The notes under the pieces were generated by a model. The model was not told the DNA's origin, searched no databases, and saw nothing but the letters and a program-made list of their open reading frames with translations. A program made the translations under genes and the position numbers. From contig JAHHQS010000150.1 in assembly GCA_020026285.1 (NCBI GenBank), forward strand, positions 1 through 9,146: a DNA stretch of 9,146 nt. The letters run 5' to 3'. This document shows, piece by piece, positions 7,324 to 9,146 of this stretch. The number at the start of each line of letters is the position of its first letter. Within the stretch, counting starts at the first letter, position 1. The stretch comes from Parabacteroides sp. (GTDB taxonomy: Bacteria; Bacteroidota; Bacteroidia; Bacteroidales; Tannerellaceae).

Positions 7324-7352
7324 ATCTTGCCGAAGTTCTTCAATTTTAACTT

Positions 7353-8477
7353 TTAGAACGGCTGATTTTTCAACCATTCTCCCATGAAACGATCATAGAT
7401 GATATAACCTCTTTCACTGGGATAAACGAGTTCGTTATCAAGCAGTTTCTTCAATGCAGAGTTCACGCTGCTGGCTGCCCGGAGTCGGTGTCTGGATATA
7501 AAATCTCCTGACAGTATTTCCTTAACGCATCCTTCTCTTGCGATGGCTTTCATCAGACGTACATGACCTGCCGAATAGGCTTTCAATAAGTCCGCATAAG
7601 AATAGCTCAGTTCTGAAATTATCTGTCTGTTGGCATATTCTGTCAGTTCCATATCCACATCACAATCGTAACCGTACAGACGATTCAGAAGATACTGAAC
7701 ATACCAGGTATGACCTTCAAATTTATCATAAATGGCATTGAACACTTCTTCTGGCAGACGGGTATGATGCTCGGCAAAATGATTCATTGCGAAGTGTGAG
7801 TATTTCTCTTTATCAATTGTGTCGATGGTCAGCAGCTGGGTACTCTGGTAAAATGGTCTCTTGGATGAGGTGAACATTTCCTGCATAACATGCTGTTTGC
7901 TGCCGGCAAAAATGAAATTCACATTCGGAAGAAACTGTATATAAGAACGCAACAGTGCCTCTACTCCCTTTTCGGGATATTCGGTTATTTGTTGAAACTC
8001 ATCAACTGCTATGTAGCAGCGTTTCTCTGAAGAAGCGAGGTATTCGAATATCTCTTTCAGCGTACTTTCTTCTTCTGTCGGTGACATGTCTATCGTAACC
8101 TTTGGAACACCTGTAAACTGATCAAAGGTAAAGATGGGACGGCAGCTGCGAATAAACTTACTGATTCGGCTCAGAGCTTTCTGCGGTACAGAATCTAACT
8201 TTCCCAATACTGTATTAGCAAATAATCGCACAAAATCTCCCAACGACTGCGTAGAATATATATCCATGTAGAGCGTGACTATATCAGACTCCTGTTTTTT
8301 CAATTTATAGAAAGCATGGCGAATCAGCCCGGTCTTACCCATACGACGGGGTGCTATCAGAGTGACATTACGCCCGTTGTGCAGGGCCTGAAGTATTGTC
8401 TCTGTTTCTTTCTCACGATCACAGAAGTATTCGGGACTGTGATAGCCCGATATTAAGAAAGGATTATTCGGCTTCAT
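7353..8477 (-). CDS. AAA/STAND-type ATPase (ATPase_2, archaeal-type) with winged-helix end
   Basis: A 374-aa soluble ATPase. The start MKPNNPFLISGYHSPEYFCDR (split at 10: PFLISG, then YFCDRE) is typical of this family, in which a short N-terminal strand precedes the nucleotide-binding domain. Walker A is APRRMGKT (42-49), Walker B is YIAVDE (155-160), and a sensor-like strand ends in FAGSK (190-194). The family-typical helical lid with HTWYVQYLLNRLY is at about 256-268. The last ~75 residues (SSVNSALKKLLDNELV, then GYIIYDRFMGEWL) form a winged-helix-like module. Such proteins are common, often multi-copy, in Bacteroidales; their cellular role is mostly unassigned, and NTP-driven switching like STAND proteins is inferred. 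The gene is monocistronic: 663 bases separate it from the helicase operon and 592 from the divergent gene. There is no evident functional link to the defence operon beyond proximity and strand. Confidence 0.85.
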   Translation of the reverse strand: MKPNNPFLISGYHSPEYFCDREKETETILQALHNGRNVTLIAPRRMGKTGLIRHAFYKLKKQESDIVTLYMDIYSTQSLGDFVRLFANTVLGKLDSVPQKALSRISKFIRSCRPIFTFDQFTGVPKVTIDMSPTEEESTLKEIFEYLASSEKRCYIAVDEFQQITEYPEKGVEALLRSYIQFLPNVNFIFAGSKQHVMQEMFTSSKRPFYQSTQLLTIDTIDKEKYSHFAMNHFAEHHTRLPEEVFNAIYDKFEGHTWYVQYLLNRLYGYDCDVDMELTEYANRQIISELSYSYADLLKAYSAGHVRLMKAIAREGCVKEILSGDFISRHRLRAASSVNSALKKLLDNELVYPSERGYIIYDRFMGEWLKNQPF

Positions 8478-8540
8478 ATTGTTGTTTTGTCCGTTACATA
8501 ATTAACGTAACACGAATATCGCAATATATTTCCATATTAC

Positions 8541-8572
8541 CAAATATTTAAATAGAAAACAACAACATCAAC
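8541..8572 (-). promoter_or_regulatory. Probable promoter of the ATPase gene
   Basis: On the minus strand 8548-8541 reads AATATTTG, one mismatch from TAnnTTTG, and 8572-8569 reads GTTG, one mismatch from the -33 TTTG, with a 20-base spacer in the usual range. Transcription would start near 8534, leaving a leader of about 57 bases, which contains the small inverted repeat CGTTA-N6-TAACG (8492-8507). Confidence 0.42.
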
Positions 8573-8629
8573 TATTTTTTATTGGATTTCAACTGTTTAA
8601 ATACGAGTTACATCCTATTTTTTACACAC

Positions 8630-8660
8630 CTTGAGTAAATAACAAAACATTCAATATTTG
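8630..8660 (+). promoter_or_regulatory. Possible plus-strand promoter into the repeat/hairpin region
   Basis: CTTG (8630-8633), 19 bases, then AATATTTG (8653-8660): each box is one mismatch from the Bacteroidetes -33 and -7 consensus. A transcript starting near 8667 would run through the 12-bp repeat array and all hairpins toward the gene at 9070, giving a leader of about 400 bases or a separate small RNA. AT-rich sequence makes chance matches likely. Confidence 0.25.
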
Positions 8661-8668
8661 TTATTATC

Positions 8669-8836
8669 CGATAATTTATGGGACCATTTAATGGTTCATT
8701 TATCGGCTCACTAAATATGCCGTATTTATCTTATCACTTATATTATCATTTATTGCCTCATTATAGCTCCATAAACATAGGGATTATTGGTCATATATTT
8801 TATCGTGCCATCTATCGTGCCGTTTATCATGCCATA
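8669..8836. repeat. Degenerate 12-bp-period tandem repeat array
   Basis: Cut into 12-base units, the stretch gives about 14 related words. The last three are nearly identical: TATCGTGCCATC (8801), TATCGTGCCGTT (8813) and TATCATGCCATA (8825). Earlier units are more diverged but keep the spacing, for example GGACCATTTAAT (8681), GGTTCATTTATC (8693), TATTATCATTTA (8741) and TTGCCTCATTAT (8753). There is no spacer between units, so it is not a CRISPR array. Function is unknown; it may be a decayed minisatellite or an array of protein-binding sites. Confidence 0.6.
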
Positions 8837-8839
8837 TTC

Positions 8840-8887
8840 AACTTTACTTTATTCCCGTACTATATATACGCGCAATAAAGTAAAGTT
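8840..8887. repeat. 14-bp perfect inverted repeat (strong stem-loop)
   Basis: AACTTTACTTTATT (8840-8853) and AATAAAGTAAAGTT (8874-8887) are exact reverse complements 20 bases apart. Inside, CGTA (8856-8859) pairs with TACG (8867-8870), extending the stem beyond a small internal loop. A T-rich tail is lacking on both sides, so an intrinsic terminator is not obvious. It may be a protein-binding site, the end of a small RNA, or a recombination site. Confidence 0.7.
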
Positions 8888-8890
8888 AAT

Positions 8891-8946
8891 TGCTTGCGAA
8901 AAGAAGAAATGAGTTTTCGCATGGATTGTTTTTCTTTTGGCAAGCA
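8891..8946. repeat. Long imperfect inverted repeat with a competing hairpin
   Basis: The outer stem is TGCTTGC (8891-8897) with GCAAGCA (8940-8946), continued after one mismatch by AAAAGAA (8899-8905) with TTCTTTT (8932-8938). A second stem, TGCGAAAA (8895-8902) with TTTTCGCA (8914-8921), reuses the left arm, so the two folds exclude each other. Such alternatives are typical of switching leaders, but whether the region is transcribed is unknown. Confidence 0.55.
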
Positions 8947-8953
8947 GAAAAAA

Positions 8954-8986
8954 GCATAATATTCTATCTTTTAACTCCTATTATGC
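8954..8986. promoter_or_regulatory. 8-bp inverted repeat upstream of the plus-strand gene (possible operator)
   Basis: GCATAATA (8954-8961) and TATTATGC (8979-8986) are exact reverse complements with 17 bases between. The right arm ends 21 bases before the -7 box at 9008, where a -33 element would lie, and no good -33 box is visible. This placement would suit an activator or repressor dimer; the assignment is inference. Confidence 0.45.
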
Positions 8987-9007
8987 CTTAACCATCGCAG
9001 AAATATG

Positions 9008-9015
9008 TACATTTG
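9008..9015 (+). promoter_or_regulatory. Bacteroidetes -7 box for the gene at 9070
   Basis: TACATTTG is an exact TAnnTTTG match. Transcription would start near 9022, giving a leader of about 48 bases. No TTTG-like -33 box is found at the expected 19-21 base spacing. A near match, AACATTTG, follows at 9024-9031 as an alternative. Confidence 0.5.
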
Positions 9016-9069
9016 CATATAGTAACATTTGAAACCTTAAATAGTTAATCCTAAAAGAAAATATATGAT

Positions 9070-9146
9070 ATGGTAAAACTTGAACAATTATTAAGAGACT
9101 TTACATTAAGTGAAGCTTCCCGTCAGTATATAATCAATGGAGGTCA
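9070..9146 (+). CDS. Start of an unidentified protein gene (cut by window end)
   Basis: An ATG at 9070 opens a frame that stays open for all 25 complete codons to the window edge, starting MVKLEQLLRDF and continuing through TLSEASRQYI. An earlier ATG at 9065 is stopped after three codons, so 9070 is the better start. A -7 box lies 55-62 bases upstream. The leader just before the start is A-rich, without a Shine-Dalgarno sequence, as is usual in Bacteroidetes. There is no signal-peptide-like hydrophobic stretch in the visible part. The family is not recognised from this fragment. It is transcribed divergently from the ATPase gene and preceded by three inverted repeats, so it may be specially regulated. 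Confidence 0.7.
   Translation, partial: MVKLEQLLRDFTLSEASRQYIINGG

Larger units (their letters stand above)
6690..7352. other. Non-coding region between ATPase gene and defence operon
   Basis: This 663-base AT-rich stretch has no convincing protein gene. Its left part (6690 to about 6930) is the probable leader of the helicase operon and holds a 17-codon mini-ORF and two 8-bp inverted repeats. A promoter box sits at 6938-6945. The right part (7000-7352) is the region downstream of the ATPase gene and contains a 10-bp palindrome and two small hairpins, none followed by a T-run in the direction needed for a classic terminator of the ATPase transcript. No tRNA or insertion-sequence end was recognised. 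Confidence 0.7.
8478..9069. other. Divergent intergenic region rich in repeats and hairpins
   Basis: This 592-base stretch separates the minus-strand ATPase gene from the plus-strand gene at 9070. From left to right it holds the probable ATPase promoter (8541-8572), a possible plus-strand promoter (8630-8660), a degenerate 12-bp repeat array (8669-8836), three consecutive inverted repeats (8840-8887, 8891-8946, 8954-8986) and an exact -7 box (9008-9015). No convincing protein gene, tRNA or insertion-sequence end is visible. Confidence 0.7.

Noticed and set aside
7270..7356. 28-codon plus-strand frame (MTSPYDLIHDD to NFNF) converging on the ATPase stop.
   Set aside because: Too short, no recognisable family, no promoter, and it overlaps a hairpin and the end of the ATPase gene.
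8750..8830. 26-codon minus-strand frame (starts MINGTIDGTIKY) within the repeat array.
   Set aside because: It is short, made of repeat units, has no promoter or leader signal, and ends in the diverged part of the array.
8801..8836. CRISPR-like array.
   Set aside because: Units are only 12 bases, adjacent with no spacers, and no cas genes are in the window.
8678..8878. 66-codon plus-strand open frame beginning shortly after the possible promoter at 8630-8660.
   Set aside because: The frame is open mainly because the 12-bp repeat has a period divisible by three. The peptide is a low-complexity run rich in Y, I and H, and its end overlaps the 14-bp stem.
8840..8887. Invertible promoter flanked by inverted repeats.
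   Set aside because: Only 20 bases lie between the arms, too little to carry a promoter segment, and no recombinase gene is in the window.

Overview
The window looks like Bacteroidales DNA (Bacteroides or a close relative). Non-coding stretches are AT-rich, Shine-Dalgarno sequences are absent, and several -7 boxes fit the Bacteroidetes promoter pattern TAnnTTTG. This assignment is inferred from sequence style, not from a database match.

Positions 1-6689 hold one tightly packed minus-strand operon. In transcription order it encodes a 1081-aa SNF2-type helicase with a PLD-like N-terminal region; a 271-aa protein with an Abi_C/HEPN-like C-terminus carrying an RN-x5-H motif; a 226-aa DUF4391 protein with a C-terminal coiled coil; a 640-aa beta-class (type III Mod-like) DNA adenine methyltransferase; and the first five codons of another gene, which runs off the window at position 1. 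The gaps are 4, -1, 1 and 4 bases, so the genes are almost certainly co-transcribed and translationally coupled. The layout suggests an extended type III-like restriction-modification or phage-defence island. The missing last gene is the natural place for the Res helicase-nuclease, but that part is inference.

Positions 6690-7352 are non-coding. They contain a good minus-strand -7 box, a 17-codon mini-ORF and inverted repeats in the probable long leader of the operon, plus small palindromes downstream of the ATPase gene. Positions 7353-8477 encode a stand-alone minus-strand ATPase of the ATPase_2/archaeal-type class with a C-terminal winged-helix-like end. It has its own probable promoter.

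Positions 8478-9069 form a divergent intergenic region with unusual structure: a degenerate 12-bp-period repeat array (about 14 units), then three consecutive strong inverted repeats, then a perfect -7 box. It leads into a plus-strand gene that starts at 9070 and is cut by the window end.

Likely logic of the operon: Mod (and the missing Res) recognise and modify or cut DNA, the PLD-SNF2 protein translocates on or remodels DNA, DUF4391 is a helper of unknown function, and the Abi_C/HEPN protein may act as an RNA-cleaving abortive-infection arm. Two A9 tracts in the DUF4391 gene are placed so that a one-base contraction would either truncate it or fuse it to Mod.
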